NCBI RefSeq assembly: GCF_003732705.1
Contig: NZ_MOBR01000016.1
Coordinates: 62,001-126,000, forward strand
Direction of reading: 5' to 3'
Origin: Pseudomonas frederiksbergensis
GTDB lineage: Bacteria; Pseudomonadota; Gammaproteobacteria; Pseudomonadales; Pseudomonadaceae
DNA length: 64,000 nucleotides
A model generated the notes under the pieces. It was not told where the DNA came from. It did no database searches and worked only from the letters and a program-made list of their open reading frames with translations. The position numbers and the translations under genes were made by a program. Shown one piece after another: positions 32,870 to 40,826 of the stretch. Positions within the stretch are counted from its first letter, which is position 1, and every line of letters begins with the position of its first letter.

Positions 32870-33910
32870 CTACGGTGCCGGATTCGGGTGATCCTTGTGA
32901 ATCGCCTCGATCCCGGCCAGCACTTCATCGGAAAGTTTCAGATCGAAACTCGCAATGTTGCTGTCCAGTTGCTCCAGCGTGGTCGCGCCGATGATGTTGC
33001 TGGTCACGAACGGCTGCTGCGTCACGAAAGCCAACGCCATCTGTGCCGGGTCCAGGCCGTGTTCACGGGCCAGTGCGACATAACGGCTGCACGCTGCCTC
33101 TGACTGTGCGTTGAAATAGCGGCTGAAGCGGCTGTAGAGGCTCAGGCGGCCTTTCGGCGGACGTGCGCCACCTTCGTACTTGCCCGACAGGAAGCCGAAC
33201 GCCAGGGGCGAATAGGCCAGCAAGCCGCACTGTTCGCGAATGGCGATTTCCGCCAGGCCGACTTCGAACGTGCGGTTGAGCAGGTTGTAGGGGTTCTGGA
33301 TCGACACGGCGCGCGGCCAGCCACGGGCTTCGGCCAGGGCCAGGAAACGCATGGTGCCCCATGGGGTTTCGTTGGACAGGCCGATGTGGCGGATCTTGCC
33401 GGCCTTGACCTGTTCGTCGAGCGCTTCGAGGGTGTCCTCCAGCGGTGTCAGGTTGGCTTCGATCTTGTGCTTGTAGCCCAGTTGACCGAAGAAATTGGTG
33501 CTGCGTTCCGGCCAGTGCAGTTGATAGAGGTCGATGTAGTCGGTCTGCAGGCGCTTGAGGCTGGCGTCCACGGCTTCGGTGATGTGCTGGCGGTTGTGCC
33601 GCAGGTTTTTGTCGCGAATGTAGTCGATGGTGTTGCCCGGGCCGGCGATCTTGCTCGCCAGGATCCAGTCGGCACGATCGCCGCGACTCTTGAAGTAATT
33701 GCCGATGTAACGCTCGGTGGTGGCGTAGGTTTCAGCCTTGGGTGGCACGGGGTACATTTCAGCGGTGTCGATGAAATTGATCCCGGCGCTTTTGGCCCGT
33801 TCAATCTGGGCGAAGGCCTCAGCCTCGCTGTTTTGCTCGCCCCAGGTCATGGTTCCGAGACAGATTGCACTCACGTTCAGATTGGTTCGGCCTAGCTGGC
33901 GATAGTCCAT
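32870..33910 (-). CDS. Aldo/keto reductase (Tas-like)
   Basis: 346 residues from the ATG at 33910, with AAGGAG upstream; the in-frame extension to 33964 is not used. NADPH-dependent carbonyl reductase on a TIM barrel. The catalytic tetrad is visible: Asp and Tyr in FIDTAEMYP, Lys in LASKIAGPG, His in YQLHWPE. The length and VPPKAETYATTE motif fit the Tas/YghZ group. Substrate unknown. Confidence 0.92.
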   Translation of the reverse strand: MDYRQLGRTNLNVSAICLGTMTWGEQNSEAEAFAQIERAKSAGINFIDTAEMYPVPPKAETYATTERYIGNYFKSRGDRADWILASKIAGPGNTIDYIRDKNLRHNRQHITEAVDASLKRLQTDYIDLYQLHWPERSTNFFGQLGYKHKIEANLTPLEDTLEALDEQVKAGKIRHIGLSNETPWGTMRFLALAEARGWPRAVSIQNPYNLLNRTFEVGLAEIAIREQCGLLAYSPLAFGFLSGKYEGGARPPKGRLSLYSRFSRYFNAQSEAACSRYVALAREHGLDPAQMALAFVTQQPFVTSNIIGATTLEQLDSNIASFDLKLSDEVLAGIEAIHKDHPNPAP

Positions 33911-34085
33911 CGGGTGCTCCTTGGGCAAAACAATCATAAAAGCAGGTTGAAATATTTTTCGCAATCTGCATAATTGCGCACCTCTTTCTGCAGTGGAAGT
34001 GATGCGCCGCCGCCGAAGAATCTTGCCGTTGAACGGACGCGCCGACCCGAGCCCCCGAAAGCGTCTGTATCCGGCTGCCTTTGAC

Positions 34086-34114
34086 TTGTCAAAGTACGCA
34101 CTATTCAGTAAGAT
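34086..34114 (+). promoter_or_regulatory. Sigma-70 promoter of rplM-rpsI
   Basis: TTGTCA at 34086-34091, 17-bp spacer, TAAGAT at 34109-34114, then 41 bp to the rplM start. Confidence 0.6.
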
Positions 34115-34155
34115 CCGCCGTCTAATTTACAGGGCGGCCCCTGAGGCTATAAAGA

Positions 34156-34584
34156 ATGAAAACTTTTACTGCTAAACCGGAAACAGTACAGCGCGACTGG
34201 TTTGTCGTCGACGCTGCAGGTCAGACCCTGGGTCGTCTGGCCACCGAAATCGCGAGCCGTCTGCGTGGCAAGCATAAAGCTGAGTACACTCCTCACGTTG
34301 ACACCGGCGATTACATCGTCGTTATCAATGCCGAGCAGATTCGTGTAACTGGTGCTAAAACCACCGACAAGATCTACTACTCCCACTCCGGTTTCCCGGG
34401 CGGCATCAAGTCGATCAACTTCGAAAAGCTGATCGCTAAAGCCCCTGAGCGCGTGATCGAGACCGCGGTTAAAGGCATGCTGCCTAAGAACCCGCTGGGT
34501 CGCGACATGTATCGTAAGCTGAAAGTCTATGCGGGCGCTGTACACCCTCATACTGCTCAGCAGCCCCAAGAACTGAAGTTTTAA
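34156..34584 (+). CDS. rplM: 50S ribosomal protein L13
   Basis: 142 residues, exactly the bacterial L13 length. Conserved KPETVQRDWFVVDAAGQTLG start, HVDTGDYIVVINAE core and GMLPKNPLGR motif. Early assembly protein of the large subunit. First gene of the L13-S9 operon, 14 bp ahead of rpsI. Confidence 0.98.
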   Translation: MKTFTAKPETVQRDWFVVDAAGQTLGRLATEIASRLRGKHKAEYTPHVDTGDYIVVINAEQIRVTGAKTTDKIYYSHSGFPGGIKSINFEKLIAKAPERVIETAVKGMLPKNPLGRDMYRKLKVYAGAVHPHTAQQPQELKF

Positions 34585-34598
34585 CGGAATAGTTCATT

Positions 34599-34991
34599 AT
34601 GTCGGCGACTCAAAATTACGGCACTGGCCGTCGCAAGACCGCAACCGCACGCGTTTTCCTGCGTCCGGGTACTGGTAACATCTCCATCAACAACCGCACC
34701 CTGGAAAATTTCTTCGGCCGCGAAACTGCCCGCATGGTAGTTCGTCAGCCGCTGGAACTGACTGAGACTGTCGAGAAATTCGACATCTACGTCACCGTGA
34801 TCGGTGGTGGTGTAAGTGGTCAAGCTGGCGCAATCCGCCACGGTATCACTCGCGCACTGATGCAGTATGACGAAACCCTGCGTGGCGCTCTGCGCAAAGC
34901 TGGCTTCGTTACTCGCGATGCTCGTGAAGTTGAACGTAAGAAAGTGGGTCTGCGTAAAGCGCGTAAGCGTCCGCAGTACTCGAAGCGTTAA
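34599..34991 (+). CDS. rpsI: 30S ribosomal protein S9
   Basis: 130 residues, the usual length. YGTGRRKTATARVFL start, and the basic C-terminal tail ending in KRPQYSKR, which reaches the P-site tRNA. Co-transcribed with rplM and closed by a strong terminator. Confidence 0.98.
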   Translation: MSATQNYGTGRRKTATARVFLRPGTGNISINNRTLENFFGRETARMVVRQPLELTETVEKFDIYVTVIGGGVSGQAGAIRHGITRALMQYDETLRGALRKAGFVTRDAREVERKKVGLRKARKRPQYSKR

Positions 34992-35013
34992 TTCGCTTCT
35001 ACGTTCAAAAAGA

Positions 35014-35047
35014 ACGCCCATCTCCTCGCGGAGCTGGGCGTTTTTTT
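35014..35047 (+). terminator. Intrinsic terminator of rplM-rpsI
   Basis: AACGCCCATCTCC / GGAGCTGGGCGTT around TCGC, followed by a seven-base T-tract. Confidence 0.93.
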
Positions 35048-35257
35048 GTGCGTGCGATTATTAAAGAATTGCGCTGTGACAACTTGCCACATCCGTAGAG
35101 CCCCTATACTGCAAGGCTTGGCAGTGGAGCCCTTGGGTAATTACCTTGTCAGAATTGGGGCTTTTCATTACCATTCGGCAAAATTTTTATAAGTACATAG
35201 ATTTAACTTAGTAGATGCCTGATTTAACAGGCCACAAAGCTGATGGGAGAGGACTGA

Positions 35258-35851
35258 ATGAGCAATGACGGCGTGAATGCAGGCCGGCGTCGCTTCTTGG
35301 TAGCAGCCACATCCGTGGTGGGTGCTGCAGGAGCGGTGGGGGCTGCGGTCCCGTTCGTGGGGTCATGGTTTCCCAGTGCCAAGGCGAAAGCCGCAGGTGC
35401 ACCGGTGAAAGTGAATGTCAGCAAAATCGAGCCAGGCCAGCAGATGATTGCTGAGTGGCGCGGCCAGCCAGTATTCATTGTCCGCCGAACCGCGGAAATC
35501 CTGGGGAATCTGAAAAAGATCGAGGGCCAGTTGTCTGACCCGACCTCCAAGAACTCGACACAACCGACCTACGTTGATCCAGAAACGCGTTCGATCAAGC
35601 CAGAGGTCCTGCTGCTGATCGGTATCTGCACACACCTGGGTTGCTCGCCGACCTTCCGCCCTGAAGTGGCACCTGCTGATCTGGGTAAAGACTGGGTAGG
35701 TGGTTATTTCTGCCCTTGCCACGGTTCCCACTACGATCTGGCTGGCCGCGTCTACAAGTCGCAACCTGCGCCTTTGAACCTGCCAGTTCCCCCGCATTCC
35801 TATGAGACCGATGAGATCATTGTCATTGGCGTCGATACGGAGAAAGCGTGA
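35258..35851 (+). CDS. petA: Ubiquinol-cytochrome c reductase iron-sulfur subunit (Rieske)
   Basis: 197 residues. An N-terminal twin-arginine signal-anchor (RRRFLVAATSVVGAAG, residues 10-25) holds the protein in the inner membrane. The 2Fe-2S cluster ligands are C124-T-H126-L-G-C129 and C152-P-C154-H155-G-S. It takes electrons from ubiquinol and passes them to cytochrome c1. First gene of petABC; TGA overlaps the petB ATG by one base. Confidence 0.97.
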   Translation: MSNDGVNAGRRRFLVAATSVVGAAGAVGAAVPFVGSWFPSAKAKAAGAPVKVNVSKIEPGQQMIAEWRGQPVFIVRRTAEILGNLKKIEGQLSDPTSKNSTQPTYVDPETRSIKPEVLLLIGICTHLGCSPTFRPEVAPADLGKDWVGGYFCPCHGSHYDLAGRVYKSQPAPLNLPVPPHSYETDEIIVIGVDTEKA

Positions 35852-37062
35852 TGAGCAAGTTCATGGATTGGGTTGATGCGCGCTTTCCCGCGACCAAAAT
35901 GTGGGAAGACCATCTCAGCAAGTACTACGCCCCGAAGAACTTCAACTTCTTCTATTTCTTTGGTTCCCTTGCACTGCTCGTTCTGGTCAACCAGATCGTT
36001 ACCGGTGTCTGGCTGACCATGAGCTACACCCCGTCGGCGGAAGAAGCATTTGCCTCCGTCGAATACATCATGCGCGACGTCGAGTACGGCTCGATCCTGC
36101 GCCTGTTGCACTCCACCGGCGCTTCGGCGTTCTTCATCGTGGTCTATCTGCACATGTTCCGTGGCTTGCTCTACGGTTCGTACCAGAAGCCGCGTGAGCT
36201 GGTGTGGGTCTTCGGTATGCTGATCTACCTGGCGCTGATGGCTGAAGCCTTCATGGGTTACCTGCTGCCGTGGGGCCAGATGTCCTACTGGGGTGCCCAG
36301 GTGATCATCTCGCTGTTCGGTGCGATCCCGGTCATCGGTAACGACCTGACCCAGTGGATTCGTGGTGACTACCTGATTTCCGGTATTACCCTGAACCGCT
36401 TCTTCGCCTTGCACGTCGTGGCCCTGCCGATCGTGATCCTCGGGCTGGTGGTGCTGCACGTTCTGGCGCTGCACGAAGTCGGATCGAACAACCCGGACGG
36501 CGTGGACATCAAGAAACACAAGGACGAAAACGGCGTACCGCTGGACGGCATTGCCTTCCACCCGTACTACACCGTGAAAGATATCGTCGGCGTGGTGGTG
36601 TTCCTGTTCATCTTTTGCTCGATCGTGTTCTTCTTCCCGGAAATGGGCGGCTACTTCCTCGAGAAGCCGAACTTTGAAGTGGCGAACGCCTTCAAGACCC
36701 CAGAGCACATCGCTCCGGTCTGGTACTTCACGCCGTTCTACGCGATTTTGCGGGCGATTCCGGACAAGCTCATGGGTGTTATCGCCATGGGTGCTTCGAT
36801 TGCCATGCTGTTCGTCCTGCCTTGGCTCGACCGCAGTCCCGTCAAGTCCATGCGCTACAAGGGCTGGCTGAGCAAGATCTGGCTGTGGGTGTTCTGCATC
36901 TGTTTCGTGATCCTCGGCATCCTGGGCGTATTGGCCCCGACTCCCGAGCGTACGCTGGTGTCGCAGATTTGCACCTTCCTGTACTTCGCCTACTTCATTC
37001 TGATGCCGTTCTACACCAGGCTCGAGAAGACCAAACCGGTTCCGGAAAGGGTGACTGGCTGA
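35851..37062 (+). CDS. petB: Cytochrome b subunit of the bc1 complex
   Basis: 403 residues from the ATG at 35851 (the frame also has a GTG at 35848). Eight hydrophobic helices; haem-ligand His residues are in LLHSTGASAFFIVVYLHMFRG and the RFFALHVVALPIVILGLVVLHVLALHE segments; the Qo-site motif appears as PVW (in the family PEW). Inner membrane quinol oxidation. Sits between petA and petC with one-base overlaps on both sides. Confidence 0.97.
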   Translation: MSKFMDWVDARFPATKMWEDHLSKYYAPKNFNFFYFFGSLALLVLVNQIVTGVWLTMSYTPSAEEAFASVEYIMRDVEYGSILRLLHSTGASAFFIVVYLHMFRGLLYGSYQKPRELVWVFGMLIYLALMAEAFMGYLLPWGQMSYWGAQVIISLFGAIPVIGNDLTQWIRGDYLISGITLNRFFALHVVALPIVILGLVVLHVLALHEVGSNNPDGVDIKKHKDENGVPLDGIAFHPYYTVKDIVGVVVFLFIFCSIVFFFPEMGGYFLEKPNFEVANAFKTPEHIAPVWYFTPFYAILRAIPDKLMGVIAMGASIAMLFVLPWLDRSPVKSMRYKGWLSKIWLWVFCICFVILGILGVLAPTPERTLVSQICTFLYFAYFILMPFYTRLEKTKPVPERVTG

Positions 37063-37844
37063 TGAAAAAGCTATTTGCGGTATTGATTCTTGCTGCTCTG
37101 CCAGTGTTCTCGTTCGCTGCCGAACATGGCGGTCCAGAGCTCGAAAAAGTCGACATCGACGTTGCCGATAAAGCGGCCATGCAGGACGGCGCACGCACGT
37201 TCGCCAACTATTGCATGGGGTGCCACAGCGCCAAGTTCCAGCGCTATGAGCGTGTTGCCGATGATTTGGGGATTCCTCACGATCTGATGCTGAAAAACCT
37301 GGTGTTCACCGGCGCGAAGATCGGCGACCACATGAGCATCGGCATGCAGCCGGCAGACGCCAAGACCTGGTTCGGGGCGGCACCGCCGGACCTGACCCTG
37401 GTGGCTCGCGTTCGTGGCACTGACTGGCTCTACGGCTACCTGCGTTCGTTCTATGAAGACCCGACGCGTCCCTGGGGTGTGAACAACAAGGTTTTCCCGA
37501 ACGTCGGGATGCCTAACGTGCTGGTCGGCCTGCAAGGTCGCCAGGTGGTTGGCTGCAAACAGGTCCAAATCGTCGAGGACGGCAAGAAGCAGTATGATCC
37601 GCTGACCGGTACGCCGCTGACTCATGAAGCGTGCGATCAGCTGACCATCGTGCCGAAGAGTGGTGCCCTGAATGAAGAGCAGTTCGATGAGAAGGTCAAG
37701 AATCTGGTAACCTTCCTCGCTTACTCGGCTAACCCGGTTAAGCTGCAACATCAGCGCATCGGCACCTATGTATTGCTCTACCTGGCGTTCTTCTTCGTAT
37801 TCGCATACTTGCTCAAGCGTGAATACTGGAAAGACGTACATTGA
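37062..37844 (+). CDS. petC: Cytochrome c1
   Basis: 260 residues from the ATG overlapping the petB stop. Signal peptide 1-20, haem c motif C51-M-G-C54-H55, the distal Met ligand region (about residues 115-190), and a C-terminal membrane anchor (YVLLYLAFFFVFAYLL) before a short basic tail. Completes the bc1 complex and hands electrons to soluble cytochromes. Confidence 0.96.
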   Translation: MKKLFAVLILAALPVFSFAAEHGGPELEKVDIDVADKAAMQDGARTFANYCMGCHSAKFQRYERVADDLGIPHDLMLKNLVFTGAKIGDHMSIGMQPADAKTWFGAAPPDLTLVARVRGTDWLYGYLRSFYEDPTRPWGVNNKVFPNVGMPNVLVGLQGRQVVGCKQVQIVEDGKKQYDPLTGTPLTHEACDQLTIVPKSGALNEEQFDEKVKNLVTFLAYSANPVKLQHQRIGTYVLLYLAFFFVFAYLLKREYWKDVH

Positions 37845-37870
37845 TAAAGCTGTAAGCAATTGCTGTTAAT

Positions 37871-37957
37871 CGCGCGCGCCCAGGGGCGTCTCTGAAGGTG
37901 TAACGAGTCTGGTGAACCAGGCGTTACGGGAGGCGTCCTCTGGGCGCGCGCGTTTTT
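37871..37957 (+). terminator. Very long hairpin between petC and sspA
   Basis: Outer stem CGCGCGCGCCCAG / CTGGGCGCGCGCG, a partly paired middle, an inner stem GTAACG / CGTTAC and an apical CTGGT-GA-ACCAG, followed by TTTTT. The end with a T-tract fits an intrinsic terminator for petABC, but the stem of about 80 bases is far longer than needed. Confidence 0.75.
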
Positions 37958-37994
37958 CCGCTTCCGATAATTTCAACAAGCGAGGAGGACCGCC

Positions 37995-38612
37995 ATGGGC
38001 GTGACCAATCGGTTGGCCTGTTACTCCGACCCCGCCGACCACTATTCCCACCGAGTACGCATCGTACTTGCAGAGAAGGGTGTCAGCGCCGAGATCATTT
38101 ATGTGGAAGCTGGTCGCCAGCCGCCTAAACTGATCGAAGTGAACCCTTACGGCAGCTTGCCCACCCTGGTCGATCGTGACCTGGCGTTGTGGGAGTCGAC
38201 CGTGGTGATGGAATATCTGGATGAGCGTTACCCGCACCCGCCTTTACTGCCGGTTTATCCTGTGGCGCGTGCAAACAGCCGTCTGCTGATTCATCGTATT
38301 CAGCGTGACTGGTGTGGCCTGGTGGATCTGATCCTGGATTCCAAGTCCAAGGAAGCCGCCCGCGTTGTCGCTCGTAAAGAGCTGCGCGAAAGCCTGACTG
38401 GCGTGTCGCCGTTATTCGCCGACAAGCCGTTCTTCCTCAGTGAGGAACAAAGTCTGGTGGATTGCTGCCTATTGCCAATACTCTGGCGATTGCCGATTTT
38501 GGGTATTGAACTGCCGCGGCCTGCCAAGCCGTTGCTTGATTACATGGAGCGCTCTTTCGCGCGTGAGGCTTTCCAGGCGAGTCTGTCTGGTGTCGAACGC
38601 GATATGCGCTAA
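37995..38612 (+). CDS. sspA: Stringent starvation protein A
   Basis: 205 residues. Glutathione S-transferase fold without enzymatic function: thioredoxin-like N-terminus (YSDPADHYSHRVRIVLAEKGV, NPYGSLPTLVDRDLALWES) and helical C-terminus. Binds RNA polymerase and affects stress and virulence gene transcription in relatives. GAGGAGG upstream. sspB follows after 16 bp. Confidence 0.96.
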   Translation: MGVTNRLACYSDPADHYSHRVRIVLAEKGVSAEIIYVEAGRQPPKLIEVNPYGSLPTLVDRDLALWESTVVMEYLDERYPHPPLLPVYPVARANSRLLIHRIQRDWCGLVDLILDSKSKEAARVVARKELRESLTGVSPLFADKPFFLSEEQSLVDCCLLPILWRLPILGIELPRPAKPLLDYMERSFAREAFQASLSGVERDMR

Positions 38613-38628
38613 GGCTTAAGGAGCCGCT

Positions 38629-39042
38629 ATGAACTCCAGTCGACCTTATCTGGTCCGCGCGCTCTACGAGTGGATTGTTGATAACGATTGCACCCCGCAC
38701 ATGCTGGTCAATTCTGAATATCCGTCGGTGCAGGTGCCTCAAGGTTTTGCCAGTGATGGACAGATCGTCCTGAACGTTTCACCGGCTGCCGTGCGTCATT
38801 TGCACATGGACAACGAAGCGGTCAGCTTCGAGGGGCGCTTCGGTGGCGTGCCGCACACCCTGTTCGTGCCTATCGCTTCGATCCTGGGCATTTACGCCCG
38901 AGAGAACGGTCAGGGCATGGTGTTCGATCTGGAATCGCCTCTGGAAGACGATGAAGAGATTGAGTCGGATGATGATGTCCCGCCACCCGACAACGAACCG
39001 CCGCGTCCCAGCGGTCGACCTAGTTTGAAGGTTGTGAAGTAA
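38629..39042 (+). CDS. sspB: ClpXP protease specificity-enhancing factor
   Basis: 137 residues. SspB core (RPYLVRALYEWIVDNDCTPH start) that binds ssrA-tagged proteins, an acidic disordered linker (EDDEEIESDDDVPPPDNE), and the C-terminal ClpX-docking tail RPSLKVVK. Delivers tagged substrates to ClpXP. Operon partner of sspA. Confidence 0.96.
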   Translation: MNSSRPYLVRALYEWIVDNDCTPHMLVNSEYPSVQVPQGFASDGQIVLNVSPAAVRHLHMDNEAVSFEGRFGGVPHTLFVPIASILGIYARENGQGMVFDLESPLEDDEEIESDDDVPPPDNEPPRPSGRPSLKVVK

Positions 39043-39078
39043 TAAAAAAGGCGATCCGCAAGGATCGCCTTTTTTATT
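39043..39078. terminator. Bidirectional intrinsic terminator after sspB
   Basis: AATAAAAAAGGCGATCC / GGATCGCCTTTTTTATT around GCAA, with A and T tracts on both sides. Confidence 0.9.
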
Positions 39079-39081
39079 ACG

Positions 39082-39150
39082 TGTAGGAGCAAAGCTTGCT
39101 CGCGATGGCGTCCTTAAGTACGCCATCGCTGGCAAGCCATGCTCCTACAG
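39082..39150. repeat. REP doublet (TGTAGGAGC type) with adjoining palindrome
   Basis: TGTAGGAGCAAAGCTTGCTC and the inverse GGCAAGCCATGCTCCTACA. A further palindrome, AGGCGATGGCG / CGCCATCGCCT, lies directly after it (about 39149-39176). It is between convergent sspB and the BON gene. Confidence 0.88.
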
Positions 39151-39190
39151 GCGATGGCGATCTCGCGAGCGCCATCGCCTGTAGGGGTGG

Positions 39191-39769
39191 TCAGTCGATG
39201 TACTCAAACAACTTCACGATCTTCTGCACGCCAGAAACGCTCTGCACCAGGTTGGTGGCTTGCGCGGCTTCCTGTTTGGTCAGCAGGCCCAGCAAATAGA
39301 CGATGCCATTCTCGGTGACGACCTTGATGCGCGAGCCCGGGATGTTCGGGTCGGTGAGCATCTGGGTCTTGATCTTGGAGGTCAGCCAAGTGTCATTCTG
39401 GCGAGCAAGGAAGCCGGACGGCGGCAAGACTTGCAGTTCGTTATGGACCTTCTTCACGCGCTGGACGGCGGAGGCGGCCTGTTCGGCCTTGGCCTTGAGG
39501 TCTGCGGTGGGTGTTTGCCCGGCCAGCAACACGACGCCGTTGAAGCTGGTGACGACGATGTGTGAGTCGTTATCCAGTGCCGGATCGGCCTTGGCGATGT
39601 TCACACCGACCTTGGTGTCGATCAGGGAGTCGTCGATTTTGCTGCCGAAGGTGCGCGTGCCGCGATCGTCTTCAATCGGCTTCTCGCGGCTGGCGTTAAC
39701 CACCGAGGTGCAGCCGCTGATGCCGAGGCACAGGGTCAAGGCCAGAAGGCCTAGGCGATTAGGGGTCAT
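39191..39769 (-). CDS. BON domain lipoprotein (DolP/YraP-like)
   Basis: 192 residues. Lipobox ISGC with Cys20, then two BON domains (about 45-115 and 122-190), each with the pattern D-x-x-I-x-x-K ... G-x-V-x-L-x-G. DolP keeps outer membrane integrity and supports envelope maintenance in E. coli. Its ATG lies inside the end of the upstream gmhA-like gene (4-base overlap), so it is the last gene of the lpoA-yraN-gmhA-dolP unit. Confidence 0.93.
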   Translation of the reverse strand: MTPNRLGLLALTLCLGISGCTSVVNASREKPIEDDRGTRTFGSKIDDSLIDTKVGVNIAKADPALDNDSHIVVTSFNGVVLLAGQTPTADLKAKAEQAASAVQRVKKVHNELQVLPPSGFLARQNDTWLTSKIKTQMLTDPNIPGSRIKVVTENGIVYLLGLLTKQEAAQATNLVQSVSGVQKIVKLFEYID

Positions 39770-40359
39770 TCTTCACTCCCGAACAGTTGGCTGTCGATCA
39801 AGTCGCAAAGGCAATGGATCGCCAGCAGGTGGACTTCCTGAATACGTGCGGTGACGTTGGCCGGTACGCGAATCTCGACATCTTCAGGCAAAAGCAGTGA
39901 TGCCATGCCGCCGCCATCGCGACCGGTCAATGCTACGACAATCATTTCGCGATCATGTGCGGCCTGGATCGCTTGAATAATGTTCGCCGAGTTGCCGCTG
40001 GTGGAAATCGCCAGCAATACATCGCCCGGCTGGCCGAGGGCGCGGATCTGTTTGGAGAATATTTCGTTGTAGCTGTAGTCGTTGGCGATCGAGGTAATCG
40101 TCGAGCTGTCGGTGGTCAGCGCGATGGCTGGCAGGCTCGGGCGTTCGCGTTCGAAGCGGTTGAGCAGTTCCGACGAGAAGTGCTGGGCATCACCGGCGGA
40201 GCCGCCGTTACCGCAGGAAAGCATTTTGCCCTCGTTGAGCAGGGCGTTGACCATCACCTGGCTGGCTTGCTCGATGTGCGGTGCAAGTACGTCCATCGCC
40301 TGTTGCTTGGTGTCGATACTGGCCTGAAAAAGCTGGCGAATTCGGGATTGCATGTCCAT
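39766..40359 (-). CDS. SIS-domain phosphoheptose isomerase/DiaA-like protein
   Basis: 197 residues from the ATG at 40359. One SIS domain with LSCGNGGSAGDAQHFSSELLNR (phosphosugar loop) and AISTSGNSANII. The context lpoA-yraN-x-BON is that of DiaA, the DnaA-initiator-associating protein in E. coli, while pseudomonads usually annotate the same gene gmhA. In organisms with a single copy it may supply sedoheptulose-7-phosphate isomerase for LPS heptose. I cannot separate the two roles from sequence alone. Confidence 0.9.
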   Translation of the reverse strand: MDMQSRIRQLFQASIDTKQQAMDVLAPHIEQASQVMVNALLNEGKMLSCGNGGSAGDAQHFSSELLNRFERERPSLPAIALTTDSSTITSIANDYSYNEIFSKQIRALGQPGDVLLAISTSGNSANIIQAIQAAHDREMIVVALTGRDGGGMASLLLPEDVEIRVPANVTARIQEVHLLAIHCLCDLIDSQLFGSEE

Positions 40360-40463
40360 CTGTGTGACCTTAATTAGCGCGGCTACTTGGCACATGAATG
40401 TGCAGCCCGCAAAGCAAAGAGCAAAAGTGTCGGGTGAAGGTGTCCGGTTCGGGGTGCAAGCGA

Positions 40464-40826
40464 TCAACTGTCGAAGGCATTCTGCAACCAGTTCAACTGA
40501 TCAAGGTTGCTGTCGATGGCAACCACGTCGAAACGGCAAGGGGAATTGGCCCAACGCGACTCGCGCTGAAGAAAATACTGCGCGGCGAAAATCAGTTTCT
40601 GCCGTTTGCGCCCATCGATGCTATCGAGTGCGCCACCCCATTGAGTGTTTTTTCTGTAGCGGACTTCGACGAATACTACTGTATCGCCATCAAGCATGAC
40701 CAGATCAAGCTCGCCGCGTTTACACAACCAGTTCTGCGCCAGCAGGCGCAGACCTTGTTGTTGAAGATGCTCGAGCGCATGGCGCTCGGCATCCTGACCG
40801 CTTTGCTGGCGTGACCTGTCAGGCAT
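40464..40826 (-). CDS. YraN family (UPF0102) endonuclease-fold protein
   Basis: 120 residues from the ATG at 40826. The restriction-like nuclease core is visible: GELDLVMLDGDTVVFVEVRYRK (G-E-x-D-L ... F-V-E-V-[KR]) and ALDSIDGRKRQKLIFAA. Biochemical role unsettled. Its ATG overlaps the lpoA TGA by one base (TGATG), implying coupled translation. Confidence 0.92.
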   Translation of the reverse strand: MPDRSRQQSGQDAERHALEHLQQQGLRLLAQNWLCKRGELDLVMLDGDTVVFVEVRYRKNTQWGGALDSIDGRKRQKLIFAAQYFLQRESRWANSPCRFDVVAIDSNLDQLNWLQNAFDS

